64,000 bases of DNA. Source: Ustilaginoidea virens. Lineage: Eukaryota > Ascomycota > Sordariomycetes > Hypocreales > Clavicipitaceae. The position numbers and the translations under genes were made by a program. The notes beneath the pieces were generated by a model. That model did no database searches. It was not told the origin of the DNA and saw nothing but the letters and a program-made list of their open reading frames with translations. Shown one piece after another: positions 33,186 through 48,248 of the stretch; the first letter of the stretch is position 1, and each line of letters opens with the position of its first letter. Location of the stretch: NCBI RefSeq assembly GCF_000687475.1, contig NC_057319.1, forward strand, positions 1,364,001 to 1,428,000, written 5' to 3'.

Positions 33186-36100
33186 ACTAGTAGCCGACAC
33201 ATGCGACTCTTGATAGCTTCTCCCGGAGGACGTACAGCCTGCTTGGTTCTTCCATCACGGGGCGTCTCACTGCTGCGCCAAGGACGCGGGTCAGTCGACC
33301 CGGACGCCGCAGGGAATATTGGGCGATTTATTGATTGCCCATGCTCCGTACTCTGTCTCGCCTAGCGTGTTGCAGGTGCGCGGCCTCTGGCTGCGAAACC
33401 TGGGGCAAATGAGAAGCAGCAGCCACAAATTGCCGCCATCGTTGAACGGGAGCTACTTGCATCGTACACGTCTCTGGTGTTGCAGGCCGAATGTTCAGAG
33501 ACCTGGTTTGATGCTCTGCTTGAGCAGCCCTTTGCGCCCCATTTGCGCCCCATTTGTTGCGTGCGCGCTGCTTACTAGCCGGCCCTATAAGCCACGCAGA
33601 AGCCTCGCATATCAGGCGCAAGCCCGAAGCAGATTCTATCTACAAAGTAAGTGAATGTTATGTACGGAGTAGTCCAGAGGGGAGATAGGCCATCATATAT
33701 GACTTGTCACGAACTTGTGTCAAACGGAGATGGCGCCCTCCGATGGGTAGCTTGGATGCGTGCCGTGCCATCGTCGTTCCGCTCGAGCCCCGTTTATTTG
33801 TCTCTCTTCTCCCGGTTTTTTTTTTCTCTTTTTCCTTTTGTTCTTTTCTTAATTATTATTTTAATAAGTCAATAAGTTAGTAAATGATTTATTTATATTC
33901 TCTCGGCGGGATCAGAGGATGCAGGACATTGATAGTCTTGTCCCTCACGCACAGAGCGTCAGCCCACCGACAAGGCACCCTGGAGCCTGGAGGCGGCCCT
34001 AGCACAACTCTTCGTCAGAGCAAGCCTAGTAACTCGTGCAGAATTGGAGATGGCACCAACTGCTTGTTTCACGTGTTTATTTCGCTTTGTTCTACCGGTC
34101 TGATCTGGCGCTTCGCGCTTGGCCCCCGTAGCTGCAGCCCGTCTCCACCGGGTGCGCATCAACAACGGATGGCAGAATGACGACCATCGTATCCTGCTGA
34201 AACGTGGCTTTTCCCGATATGGGGGATAGGGATCGCCGAGAGCATCTGCCATCTTTCCACGTCTTTTTTTTTCCTTCCTGCTGCTGTCCATCCCGTATTC
34301 GCTGTTTGCCTGGTCGTACTTGTTGGCCATTATCCTGCAAGAATAAGCAAAAACCGTTTCGTTGTCGAGGTCAAAGTCAAACATGGTCCGGAAAAAAAGA
34401 GAAAAATACCCCCGCCCGATAATGGGAAGAAATCTCTGCCAGATGTACACGCGGCGGGCCGGCCGGCCCCGTCCGGAGCACACCGCTGTCATGCCAGGCG
34501 TGAACGCAAAGACGCCTGCTGGCATAGCTAGTGTTGCCGCCTGCCATAGACTCCGCAGCTCACGCCTGGGGACCTCGGCGCCATCGTGGATCTGGCCGAG
34601 CTGGACGGGTGCCGCCGATTCATCAGGGTCGCCCAGGTCGGCGTCGACTTATTCCCCATGGGGTCGACTTTGCGAGGCGAGGCGACGCAAACCACATCTC
34701 CCTTATAGTTTTGATTGGTTGAAAGACGCAACACCAAGAGGTCCCTGTGAAGTCGCGTGCATGGAGGATTCTTTTCCACCCGAGTCCCGCAGGATGGGGT
34801 TCCAAAGCGGGAACGGGAACGTGAAATAAAAGGGCAGCGCCCCAGGTTCCACGCCCGACTGCCTGTTGCCCCCCCCCCCCCCCCTGTCTTGGCGAGGAAG
34901 CCAGTGGCAAGGGGTGCAGGGTTCATCTCTTCCAAGTTGCGTCCAGGCTCTGGAGCGAGATGGCTGAGGACCAGCAGTGGGGGTAAAAAAGGGATCCGTG
35001 TTGAGCAATTCATAGCAAAGTGAAGGACGGAAAACGAAAATGACGACAGCAGATACGCCACGCTGTATAGAGAGCAAGGAGGAGAGACTACCGGCATCAT
35101 CACGCAGCAATCATAAGTCCTTACGGCCCAGCGGTCCTAGCCCCTCCGCCAACGTACTAGCAATGTCTCCAAACCGCCTACTCCGTACTCCGCATCCCCG
35201 AGGGCACCTACGCGATTCATTCACCTTGAGTAAAAAAAAGCGTCTTCTTTTTCCAACCGGTTGGCTGTCAGTCCGCCTTGCAGCATGTTGGTCGTGTCCT
35301 TCTCTCGACCCGAAACTTTTGAGCAAACACGCACAAATTACGAGGGACGCAAGCTACATATCCAGGAAAACAAGGCAGACGTCTGCGCCCGCCCAAATGA
35401 AGACCGTCTCTTGGCATTGGCAGCCCGCTCGAAATTTCATGTCGGCGCTTCTCTCCGTGCTGCCAGCCCTCTCTTGCGCAACACCTGCCTTGCAGCAGCG
35501 TTTCATTTCAACAGCAGCGTTACATTTCACCCCCCCAACAACCCCCCGCCAACCACTTGGCCAACCCGCGCCATTTCGATCCCTGCAACTTTGTCATGGC
35601 ACCGCCGTCTTGTCTTGATGCAACACGAGGTGACGAGGTGCCGCAATTTCCCACCCGTCCGAATTTTGGCCTGCTCCACTGTTCGTATTTGTCGGCCGAT
35701 TGCTGCGACAAGGGACCCCCGGCGGGGGAAACGGGCTTCGGAGTACGGAGTACAAGTGGGGACCGCGGCGGAGAGAAGTGGGGCTCGGAGAAATGCGGGT
35801 CGGTCGGGTCTCGGGCGGCAGCGGCGACAGCGGCGGGCTTGGCGCCGAGTCTTGCGCCGTTTCCCGGGCGCGTCAGCCGCGGGGGTTGAGGCCAGAAGCT
35901 GACCGAAGGGTCTGAGTGGGTGGCGCTATCCTTGAAATTAGATAGACTGGGCCACACCTTGAAGCGGTGTGACGCGCACTCGGAGAAATATCTGATTAGA
36001 AAAAGAGAAAGAAATGGGGTTTGAAAAAACTTGGGTTGAGCCATGGGGGGGACAATGTTCCGCAAATCGCCCCAACACAGACCCGACAAGCCCATCTTGT

Positions 36101-36982
36101 CAAGCTTTGGGCATGGGAGCTTGCGGCTCCATATTTTCCATCCGGCAGATTGCACAGGGTCATCACATGGACAAACAAAAGTGCTGGCCCCTGCGTCAAT
36201 TATCCCGACTGTTAAAAACCAATCAATGCGACCACGAGCCATACAAATGCCAATTCCGGCCCGCAGTAGCGGGAGCGCGTTCCCCTTTTGCAGTGGCGCA
36301 ATGGCACATCGGCTCCGCCGGACGCTCCGGATCGAAATAAATCCGACAACAAGCAAGGCTGGCTTGGTTGGTTGGTTCGGCGCCGAGTGTCCCGGCGCAG
36401 ACTGCCAGGTGGGCTCCATGTACATAGCTGCTGTGTGTCCTTGATAGCGGGCAGCCAATCAGCCCAATGGTATGGTTTCATGTCGCATGCATGTGTTGTG
36501 CAGGCAGTGTGCATAAGTGGCTGGAGGGCCGAGTTTGCCGAGGGTTATCCAAGAGTCCGGTCCGTAGCTTCGGCCACGGGGGCAAGAACCTCAAAGACAT
36601 CACGGTGTGAAAACTGTCTAGATGAATGATTGCGTAGCCCAATACGCTGCGGTAATTCATTGCAATATTTTGTTTCCCCAAATTCAATGCTGCTGTCTTT
36701 CAAGATGAAATTCAAACCCATCTCAGTCCACAGCAAAGCTCTTTAAACCCATACAAAATTGCAAAGCACCGCTTTTCTTTCCCCCAAAAATATGAACGAT
36801 GATCCCTAGAACTCATTGTGGAAAGAAATAAACCTTGTCTGAATCGCCCAGCAACGAGAGGTTGCACGGACACTAGATTTGAAGGGCAAAAAAAGAAGAA
36901 GAAAAAAACCCGTGTTTGTCAAACATGCGGCGACAAACAAACGCTTGTATATATAAAGGGGGAGAGAAGGGGGCTGGGGAGT

Positions 36983-38439
36983 TCAACAAGCTGAACTAGA
37001 CTCGTGGCTTGTCTTGGAAGTCGAATTCGCGTATGGGTGAGGCTTCCCTACAAGTTCCAACTCGTCGTTGCCCAGGTTTTGGGCCTCGTGGTTTGAGACA
37101 CTGGACGAATCGACTTGGTACGACCGTGTCATGATGATTTTGCCCCTTTGGGAATGACTCTGCTTGGAGCCGTCGCTGTGATGGCGGAAGTATTCCGAGC
37201 CTCTGGTTTTCCGCGAGTAGAGCGAGTTGATGGTAGGTAAACAAGCACAGATGAGACCAATTCCCACTTCGGCATTTCTGGTTTTTATTTTTTTTTTGTT
37301 AGTCTCGGTTTTTGAAACATGAAATTGAAGAGCAAGGTGAGGACACTACCCCGAGAGAATGGTTTTGATGAAGATGATGGATACGTCTGGGTTCTTCCGA
37401 TTGTCCAGCGTGTATATTAGTCGATAGACGCTAAAGGCCGTGGCGATGCCTCCGGCGCAGAGGAGGGCAATGACTCGCAGTCTCTTTCTCCGCGGCAGCT
37501 GAAGCGACCAGGTGAGAGGAGTGGGCAACAACAGGATGACCAGGTCGCTTATGGCACTGATGATGGAGTCACACGTGATGATGGCGTTTTGGTTGAGGCA
37601 TTTGCTGGCGTCGCCCGTCCAGTACGCCGAAATGGGCCAGCAGACAAAGATTTTGAGAAAGAAGCCCGAGACGTAGTAGATGGTGAGAAAACCAATGAGG
37701 ATGTAGACGCCGAGAAGTGTCTTCTTGTGGACGGCGCCAAAGACTCGGATGATGATGACGAGGAGGGCGAGCTTCAGATTGAGGGCCATGGGAGCGTAAC
37801 AGATGGCTGCAGCATAGAACGACTATCATTCATCTTAGGCACTGACCTTGGTTTTTTTTTCTTCTCTTTTTTTTGTTTTTTTTTCTTTTCGCAGTCCATG
37901 GGGAGGAGGGTCCAACGTACCTTGAAAAAGGGCTGGATATGTTCTTGGGGAACTTGATCAATATCCAAACCGCCCCCATATGTCGACGCTTCGGTTGCAT
38001 CAGGTGTCAGTGCTAGTCGTTGCAACGGATACTCATCCTCACGGCGATCAAACTTACCGACGCACGCGCAAGTACAATATCCAATCATAAACAACTAAGA
38101 CACGCTGTTTAGCTGATGCGAAGAGAGGACAGCCATGCTAGGTTCTTGGTCTTACCCATGCTGCATACGTGGCATCTGGATTTATTCGCAAAAAGAAAAG
38201 AAACACGGCAGGTTAGTGTGTGTGAGTTTTTCATCAAGCAGGCGGCGGATGAAAAATGGTTCTTAATACATACAGTCGTCCCATCCCTGTGTGCCTCCCA
38301 AGACTCTGGTCTTGGCATAGAAGCGCGTGGCCACAAATGCGGTGGATATGAGAATGGTTAGGCCTTGGGTGACATAGTTTGTGATTCTCAGAGTCTCGTC
38401 GGGGCTGCGAGGACTCGCCCGATCGCCGGGAAGGTCCAT
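36983..38439 (-). CDS. Pth11-type GPCR-like integral membrane protein
   Basis: Six exons on the minus strand: 38439-38274, 38175-38156 (20 nt), 38094-38058 (37 nt), 37988-37921, 37822-37350 and 37277-36983, giving 352 residues. Phases close, and the joins rebuild family blocks: GGTQGWDDY, STYGGGLDIDQVPQ, FFKSFYAAAICYAP and TILSGNAEVGIGLICACLP. Seven membrane helices begin at about residue 20. The cytosolic tail is Ser-rich. There is no CFEM domain, unlike the receptor at 28.9-30.5 kb. The family is fungal-specific and acts in sensing host or surface cues, best known from Magnaporthe Pth11. Acceptor choice for exon 4 (AAG at 37989-37991) is the weakest; reading through without that intron also stays open. 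A CGA/GACAAG microsatellite lies just upstream. Confidence 0.85.
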
Positions 38440-42156
<3,717 letters not shown>

Positions 42157-43019
42157 CGAGGTTTCGGATATCCGTCTTGGCGCCTCGTTTGTTTCGTTTG
42201 TTTTTTTATTCCAACTGTTCTTCCGGCCAACTTTGATTTTTTTTTTGTATCTTTTTTATTGAATTTACTTGTAATTGTAATTCTGCTGCGTACACATGGA
42301 TGAAACAAGATGCACACCTCGCCCGTGCTCCTCTACGCGTAGTGGGAGGGTTGGCCCCTGATGATGAATACTGCCAGGTGGTGTTTTCCTGCGAGATTCT
42401 CTACAAGTCAGAGACAAGTCGAGTTCAAGCCCGTGAGGACGGAATATCCGTGGCCGGTACTCCGAAGATGCGCAGAATCCCTCTAGCGGGTAACTGCTAC
42501 CTGATCCTCAGCACTGGGCAGCTGCTGGCCCTTGGTACTCAGTACTTTGTGCTTTTCAGAATTCCACCAGGGCAGCGCTTGACCATGTCTGGCCAAGCGG
42601 CATCCCGGACTTTCCCCGGCGACACTGGTGCGCGTCGCGACTTCCCAATCAGTCTTTTGTCACAATTTTCCGCCTCAGGCCCAGACCCAGGTCCAGGCCC
42701 ACCTTCAACTTCTCTTCCAAGCGCCCCCCCCCCCCCCCCCAACCTCTCCCCAAAATATCCCCATATCCAGATCCATAGAGGGCCCTGTGAATCTTAGACA
42801 ATCTCCGTGTCAACTTTCCTGCTTCACCACCTTGTTTCGAGCCATCGCCCCAACTCTTTCATCCTCCGAAACCGAGCCTGGCCGAGCTACCCCATCGGCC
42901 TGCTTCCCTTGCCGCGGCGCGACGTCATACAGAGTTGCTGCGCAGCGCATAACTTGAGGCAAACACATCACGTTTTCGTGCGCCAAGCTGCCCGTCTGGC
43001 TGCACACCCACCGTCAGTC
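42157..43019. other. Intergenic, leader of the Acinus-like gene
   Basis: T-rich 3' region of the OYE gene, a C17 run (42724-42740) and a pyrimidine-rich stretch before the next start codon. No separate gene was seen. Confidence 0.55.
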
Positions 43020-44894
43020 ATGGGTGACTGGGCGAAACTCAAGGTCGTCGACCTCAAGGCCGAGCTTAAGCGACGAGGCCTACCGCAAGGCGGCCTGAAG
43101 ACCGACCTCATTGCCCGCCTCCAAGAGTCTGATCGCCTCGCGGCGGAGCCTCCCGCTCAGGAGGCGGCAGAAGAGGCCAGTCTGCAGACCGCCAATGGCC
43201 TCGTCGCCGACCACGCACAAGACGAGCCGCCAGCGGATGAGCCGCCGGCGGACGGGCCCAACGGGGATGCAGTCGTTGAACTGGCATCGGCCAAAGAACC
43301 GACTCCCGAGCCTGTGCCTCGCTTCGAGAAGCCGGCCGACGCTCCCAATACTCCGTTAGCACAGGCGCCCGAGCTCGACGTCACACCAGCCCGCGAATCT
43401 GGTCACGTCGATGCCCCGACCCAACACCCAGAACCCGAGACCCAACCCGACTTTGAGGATTCTGCACCTGGCCGTGGTCCCGAACCTGAAGCAGAAGCTG
43501 AACCCGAAGCCGAAGCCGAAGCAGAAGCCGAGCCTGAGCCTGAGCCCGAAGCCGAGCCCGAGCTGGAAGCCAACCAGAGCGCCGTTGCCATTGCCATTGA
43601 GCCGCAGCCATCGCACACCCCCGATATCGCCACGCGTGAAACACCGCCGCCGACACCACCTGTCGAAGCTCCCGCTCCTGCTGAACCGCCTGCCGAAGCG
43701 CAGAAACGCAAGCGCCATTCGGCCAGTTCGCCGCCCAAGGAAGAGGATGTCGCTCGCAAACGGCCCCGTGCAGATAGCCACCTCTTCTCGAACCATCCAT
43801 CCCGAAACGACCTTGACCTGCGCGACGCCCCTCTCGTTCAGGAAACGGAAGACGAGCGACACGTCGAGCCGGCTGTTCACCCCGCCACGTCTGCCATCTG
43901 CATCAACAACCTGATGCGCCCCATGCGACCCGCGGAACTGCGCGCTCACGTCGTCAGCCTCGCAACGCTGCCTGGAAACGAACCAAGAGACGACATCGTC
44001 ACCAAGTTTCACCTGGATTTTATTCGTACGCACGCTTTTGTGGCCTTTGAATCCACCTCTGCCGCCTCACGTGTGCGCCGGCTCCTGCACGGCCGCACTT
44101 GGCCCAAGGAGAGCAACCGAAAGTCGCTGGCCATTGACTTTATCCCTCCCGAAAAGATTGACAGCTGGGTCGACATGGAGGAAAAGAGCGGCGCTCGAAG
44201 GCCGGGTAACCGATGGGAAGTCGTCTACACCTCGAGCCCCGATGGCAGCTCCGTCGAGGCCAGCCTCGTCTCGAGCTCCGCGTCGTCGTCGTCGTCGTCG
44301 TCCTTGTCGAACAGCCGCCCCCCGCCCACGCAGAGCAGCAAGCTTCCGCCACCCGTGGCGGCCGACAGCGTCAACTCGGCGCCGCTTGGGCCCCGCGCCC
44401 ACTTCTCGGATGCTGCTCCTCCCACGGGCCCGCGCGGACCTCGCTCAAGGGCGCCACCTCCTCCCGGCCTGCCGGCTGCCCCGTGCGGCCACGAAAAGCA
44501 CACGCACGCCAGGCCGGTGATTTCGTACGTTGCCGTCGCGGACGACCTTGCCCGTCGACGAGTCGACAACATGCGCTCCTTCTACACCCGCGAAACCAAC
44601 AGAGACGTCGGACGGGAAATCAACCGGTACTCGTTTGAAGACGGCGACTCGTTTGTAGATCGCGGCCGCGAAGTCTTTGAAGGTATACGTCCTCCTCATC
44701 GCGAACGAGGCGGTCGCGGCGGCGGCGGCGGCGGCAGAGGACGTAGAGGAGGTGGCGGCAGACGAGGAGGCGGAGGAGGAGGCGGAGGCGGAGGTGCAGG
44801 GGCAGGGGCAGGCGGAGGCTTTCGTCCCCGGAGTGATAGGTACATTCCGGGGGGAGACGGGCGGTGGGATGACGACGACCGGCGCCGGTACTAG
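43020..44894 (+). CDS. Acinus-like SAP/RRM protein with RGG tail
   Basis: Single exon, 624 residues. ATG 43020 is the only in-frame ATG near the start of the conserved SAP domain (residues about 3-37, LKVVDLKAELKRRGLP). A long acidic Pro/Glu/Ala-rich region follows, with a PEPEAEAEPE-type repeat (about 150-185). An Acinus-type RRM spans about 293-375 (AICINNLMRPMRP, THAFVAFESTSAASRVRRLLHG). A Ser-rich stretch comes next, then a C-terminal RGG/Gly box. Acinus belongs to the nuclear ASAP/PSAP complexes tied to splicing and the exon junction complex. The fungal role is inferred from architecture; partner-binding motifs cannot be confirmed. The gene converges on the carbamoyl-phosphate synthase gene. 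Confidence 0.85.
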   Translation: MGDWAKLKVVDLKAELKRRGLPQGGLKTDLIARLQESDRLAAEPPAQEAAEEASLQTANGLVADHAQDEPPADEPPADGPNGDAVVELASAKEPTPEPVPRFEKPADAPNTPLAQAPELDVTPARESGHVDAPTQHPEPETQPDFEDSAPGRGPEPEAEAEPEAEAEAEAEPEPEPEAEPELEANQSAVAIAIEPQPSHTPDIATRETPPPTPPVEAPAPAEPPAEAQKRKRHSASSPPKEEDVARKRPRADSHLFSNHPSRNDLDLRDAPLVQETEDERHVEPAVHPATSAICINNLMRPMRPAELRAHVVSLATLPGNEPRDDIVTKFHLDFIRTHAFVAFESTSAASRVRRLLHGRTWPKESNRKSLAIDFIPPEKIDSWVDMEEKSGARRPGNRWEVVYTSSPDGSSVEASLVSSSASSSSSSSLSNSRPPPTQSSKLPPPVAADSVNSAPLGPRAHFSDAAPPTGPRGPRSRAPPPPGLPAAPCGHEKHTHARPVISYVAVADDLARRRVDNMRSFYTRETNRDVGREINRYSFEDGDSFVDRGREVFEGIRPPHRERGGRGGGGGGRGRRGGGGRRGGGGGGGGGGAGAGAGGGFRPRSDRYIPGGDGRWDDDDRRRY

Positions 44895-45570
44895 GACGCA
44901 CGGCAAGGGCTGCGCCGTCTGGCGGTTGGTGCAGCAGGCGCCAACGACGGCGTGAGTGCGTAGGGGTACGATGTGGTACGATATGGTATGATGGGTATGT
45001 ACAACGGGAACCGAGGGGAACCCGCGTGGCCCATTTTGCAACGACGAGAAAACACGGTCCAGTCTGAACGGTTGCTTTGCGGCGTTGAAAGTAAAAAGAG
45101 GAAGAAAGAAGGAAAAAAAAAGGGGGGGCGCTGCGGGAGCTTCGAAATGAGTGAGTTGAGTGGATGGATGGCTCAATGGTGGATGGGGCTTGACGATGTA
45201 ACCCAATTATTCCCCCCCCCCCCCCCCCCCGGGTGGTCTACAGCCTCTCGGGAGGTAATTTTTTGTTCAATTTACAACCGAAAATGGATTTCTGCACAAG
45301 TGGCGGTGGGGAGGGGTTTGCACGCGAGGGATGCTCGCGAGAAAAAGCAGTGACAATGACAACTCGGCATGCTGGAGCCTTTAATGGACTGATGAAGTAA
45401 AAACATGTTTCAAGAAACGTTGTTACATGGTCACGGCCATTGCCACTCCACCGGTCCGACAATAGAGAGAGAGAGAGAGAGAGAAAACAAGACGCCTTTG
45501 CCATTCCTCGGTCCTTTCTTTTCCCCCCTTATCCAAAATCAAAACAATCCCCTTCACCCACATAGACCGT
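44895..45570. other. Intergenic between convergent genes
   Basis: Short 3' regions of the two neighbours, with GGTACGATGTGGTACGATAT repeats (44967-44990), a C run (45212-45230) and a GA microsatellite (45465-45484). No gene was seen. Confidence 0.6.
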
Positions 45571-46947
45571 TTACATGGCGCCGGCCAGAGGCACTGGTTC
45601 AACGCCGACGCGCTCCTTGCTGAGAATGTCAAGAATAAACTGGCTTGGGGTGTTGTCCTTGTAAACAGTGGCGGTGCGCTTGGCCAGTCGAACATTATCC
45701 AGATACTTCTCAAAGAGATAGGCGCTGTCCATGGGCCCGCCCTTGGCCTCGGGGTGGAACTGGGTGGAAAAGATGGGTCGAGTCTTGTGCATCATGCCCT
45801 CGTTGCTACCGTCGTTGAGATTGACAAAGTATTCCTTAAAGTCGCTCGGCAAGGTGCTCGCATCAATGGCGTACCCGTGGTTCTGGCTGGTAATGTGGCA
45901 TTGGCCAGTGGTCAGGTCCAGGGAGGGAATGTTGTGCGCACGGTTACCGTACTTGAGCTTGATCGTGCGAGCGCCTACAGCTAAGGCCAGGAGCTGGTGA
46001 CCGAGACAAATACCCATGATGGGGATGGAGGAAGTCTCCATCAAGCGAGCGAGGTTGTAGACGGTTTCCTGGCAGTGGGTTGGATCACCCGGTCCGTTGG
46101 AGATGAAGACGCCGTCGTAGTACTGAGCCACCTTGTGGATGGGATAGTTGTAGGGGAAGACAGTGACCGAGGCACCACGGCTGACCAAGCTGCGGAGGAT
46201 GTTCTCCTTGACGCCGCAGTCAATCAGGGCAACGTGGAGATTGGCGCCCGGGGACTCGACAACAAAAGGAGCCTTGGTGCTCACACGCTTGACAAGGTTG
46301 ATCTGGCCGGGATCAAGAAAGCTTTCGTCTTCGTCGGCGTCGTACACCTCACCAATGGAGATCCTAGCAAGGGACGAACCCTGCTCGCGGAGGTAGGTGA
46401 CAATCTCGCGAGTATCGACCCCGGAGATGGCTGGCACGCCCTCGCGAGCGCACCACTCGCCCAGGCTTTCCACAGCGGTCCAATGGCTGTACTTGACGGC
46501 CACATCGGAAACCACCACGCCGGCACACTGAATATGGGGTGACTCGAAGTACTTTAGGAGATTGTACTGGTCACGCTGGTTGGAAGGCACGCCATAGTTT
46601 CCAATGAGCGGCTGAGTGAAGACCAGGATCTGGCCACGATAACTGGGATCCGTCATGCTTTCGGGATATCCAACCAAGGAGGTGGTGAAGACGGCTTCGC
46701 CGGAAATGTTGGACTTTGCGCCAAAGGCCTTGCCATTGAAGACGGGTCCGTCACGAATGGTGAAGGTTGCCGGAACCGAGTTGACAGGCTCGGTAGCTCG
46801 GGTAGCAGCGAAGGGAAGTTTCCTGCCCGTGCTCCCAGAAGTGGTCTGGGAAACAAATCGGACCCGGCCAGCCAGAGTCCTGCCGGGAAAAGCGGCAACA
46901 GGTTTCGCCGCCGGCTTGGCAAGGCCGCTTGCCAGTCGAAAGAACAT
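45571..46947 (-). CDS. arg-2: Carbamoyl-phosphate synthase, arginine-specific, small subunit
   Basis: One exon on the minus strand, 458 residues from ATG 46947. Residues 1-37 look like a mitochondrial targeting peptide ([16 protein letters not shown], basic and without acids). The N-terminal small-chain domain starts [17 protein letters not shown]. The class I glutamine amidotransferase domain has the nucleophile Cys in [12 protein letters not shown] and the His/Glu pair in [12 protein letters not shown]. It releases ammonia from glutamine for the large subunit, the first step of arginine synthesis. An attenuator uORF lies 84 nt upstream in the leader, so translation is predicted to fall when arginine is high. 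Orthologue of Neurospora arg-2 and yeast CPA1. Confidence 0.97.
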   Translation of the reverse strand: MFFRLASGLAKPAAKPVAAFPGRTLAGRVRFVSQTTSGSTGRKLPFAATRATEPVNSVPATFTIRDGPVFNGKAFGAKSNISGEAVFTTSLVGYPESMTDPSYRGQILVFTQPLIGNYGVPSNQRDQYNLLKYFESPHIQCAGVVVSDVAVKYSHWTAVESLGEWCAREGVPAISGVDTREIVTYLREQGSSLARISIGEVYDADEDESFLDPGQINLVKRVSTKAPFVVESPGANLHVALIDCGVKENILRSLVSRGASVTVFPYNYPIHKVAQYYDGVFISNGPGDPTHCQETVYNLARLMETSSIPIMGICLGHQLLALAVGARTIKLKYGNRAHNIPSLDLTTGQCHITSQNHGYAIDASTLPSDFKEYFVNLNDGSNEGMMHKTRPIFSTQFHPEAKGGPMDSAYLFEKYLDNVRLAKRTATVYKDNTPSQFILDILSKERVGVEPVPLAGAM

Positions 46948-47031
46948 GGCAATGATTTGATGTAAGCCTGGCAATTATTTTTTTAACGAATGAGCAAATA
47001 AGGTGGGGGGTCGAGGCTTCAGGAAGCTAAT

Positions 47032-47498
47032 CTAAGACGACTGGGACTTCCAGAGATGGTCTATGCAATGTGTCATGATTAGTTTGGGGCTTCTTTGCTC
47101 AGCAAAAGCTTGCGAGCTGCGGGCGGTGAGTAAGCGAGCACGAACCAGAGAGATAATCCTATGCGATGGCGTCAGTATGCAAGTTTTTGCCCCACGAAAC
47201 AGGTTTCTTTTTGAAGGCAAGTCAAGGAATAGGTAAACAAAGGCCAATGGCCAATGTTCCCTGGTAACGCAGTGCAACTAGGCAGGCGAGGATTGGACAG
47301 CGTAGAGGGAGCGTTGTAGTGGTTGGGATGGTGGATTCGCTGGTCGGGCGTTGCTGGGAAGAAAAAAAACAAAAAAAAAAAGGGGGGGAGGGGGATAGGG
47401 AAAAAAAAAAAGGCCAAGCCAGTCAATCCCGAGCCGACTGCGGCAGACATGCGGCCGTCACATACCTGAGAGGTGAAGACTGACGGGCGCCCGTTCAT
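47032..47498 (-). CDS. Arginine attenuator peptide uORF in three exons
   Basis: Spliced uORF of 24 codons plus stop in the arg-2 leader, minus strand. Exon A (47498-47466) encodes MNGRPSVFTSQ; a 13-nt micro-exon (47158-47146) encodes DYLS and the first base of Asp; exon C (47060-47032) completes DHLWKSQSS and a TAG. The result has the length of the Neurospora attenuator peptide and keeps its core, including the Asp at position 12 known to be needed for arginine-dependent ribosome stalling. Introns are 307 and 85 nt. Donors are GTATGT and GTTCGT, both acceptors are ATAG, and branch-like ACTGAC and CTAAT lie 15-25 nt before them. The peptide blocks scanning to the main start when arginine is abundant. 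Conservation makes this firm even without transcripts. Confidence 0.92.
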
Positions 47499-47790
47499 AA
47501 GGGCGATTTCCAGTCGAGGTTGATCAAGGAAGAGGAAACCCGAGGCAACAATGGCACTCCAGAAAAGAGGATAATAAAGGCGGTAGATATCGTGCTTTGA
47601 CAGTCGGCACACGCAGGGAGGCGAGGGCGAGGGCGAGGGCGAGGGCGAGGAATTAGAGTGGTATCGAGATCTGTCTGTTTCTGACCGTTGCGGGGGAAGG
47701 AAAAAGAGAGGAGGGAAGTTGAAGTGCGCAAAGTCGGTGAGAGAAATATTCGCAGCCGGGACGAGGAAAAACTTGGCTGGTCCTGAAGGC

Positions 47791-47793
47791 CGG

Positions 47794-47824
<31 letters not shown>
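47791..47824. repeat. (GCCT)8 microsatellite
   Basis: Eight copies of GCCT/CCTG about 300 bp upstream of the attenuator uORF. Confidence 0.9.
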
Positions 47825-47825
<1 letters not shown>

Positions 47826-48126
47826 GGGCCAAGAGTGGACCTGTGGGATAGAGGGCGCTTCCCCATTGGCCGGTTTGGAAGGTTTTGTCGGATCTGCCGC
47901 GCATGGGAGTGATGTGAGGCGCCCTATGGGGTCGCTGGGACGTGGGAGCGGCCCCGCAGAACGTTGCGGTACGTAGTACGCAGTACGTACTCGCTACGAC
48001 TTGCGAGTCGTGCCTTCCTCACGGGATAGCCGAGGGGAACGAACGGCGGGGTGCGGCACCTGCACTGCACCTGCGCCTGCTCCTGCACCTGCTCCTGCAC
48101 CACGAGGCCTCTCTTGTATCCGTACC

Positions 48127-48248
48127 TGAAATTGTTCTTTAAATTTGTACTTTGAATTGTACTTTGAAATGTACTTTGAATTGTACTTTGAATTGTACTT
48201 TGAATTGTTCTTCAAATTGTACTTTTAATTGTACTTTGAATTGTACTC
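48127..48248. repeat. 12-bp tandem array (TTTGAATTGTAC)x~10
   Basis: About ten imperfect copies upstream of arg-2 and after the ETF-beta stop codon. Each unit contains AATTGTAC. Confidence 0.9.

Larger units (their letters stand above)
32246..36982. other. Gene-poor intergenic region
   Basis: No convincing gene in 4.7 kb. It contains CTGTCA/GGTCAC satellite (32254-32300), a 10-bp repeat (32819-32868), dense TACCTA/GGTACC palindromes (33047-33185), several TACGGAGTA motifs (32663-32690, 33150, 33345, 33662, 35178, 35738) and a C run (34870-34885). Longer open frames (up to 312 codons on the minus strand at 35520-36458) have no domain and no splice logic. Confidence 0.5.

Noticed and set aside
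35520..36458. 312-codon open frame on the minus strand
   Set aside because: No domain, no signal peptide, mixed low-complexity composition and no splice logic. It starts in a promoter-like GC-rich area and overlaps open frames on the other strand.
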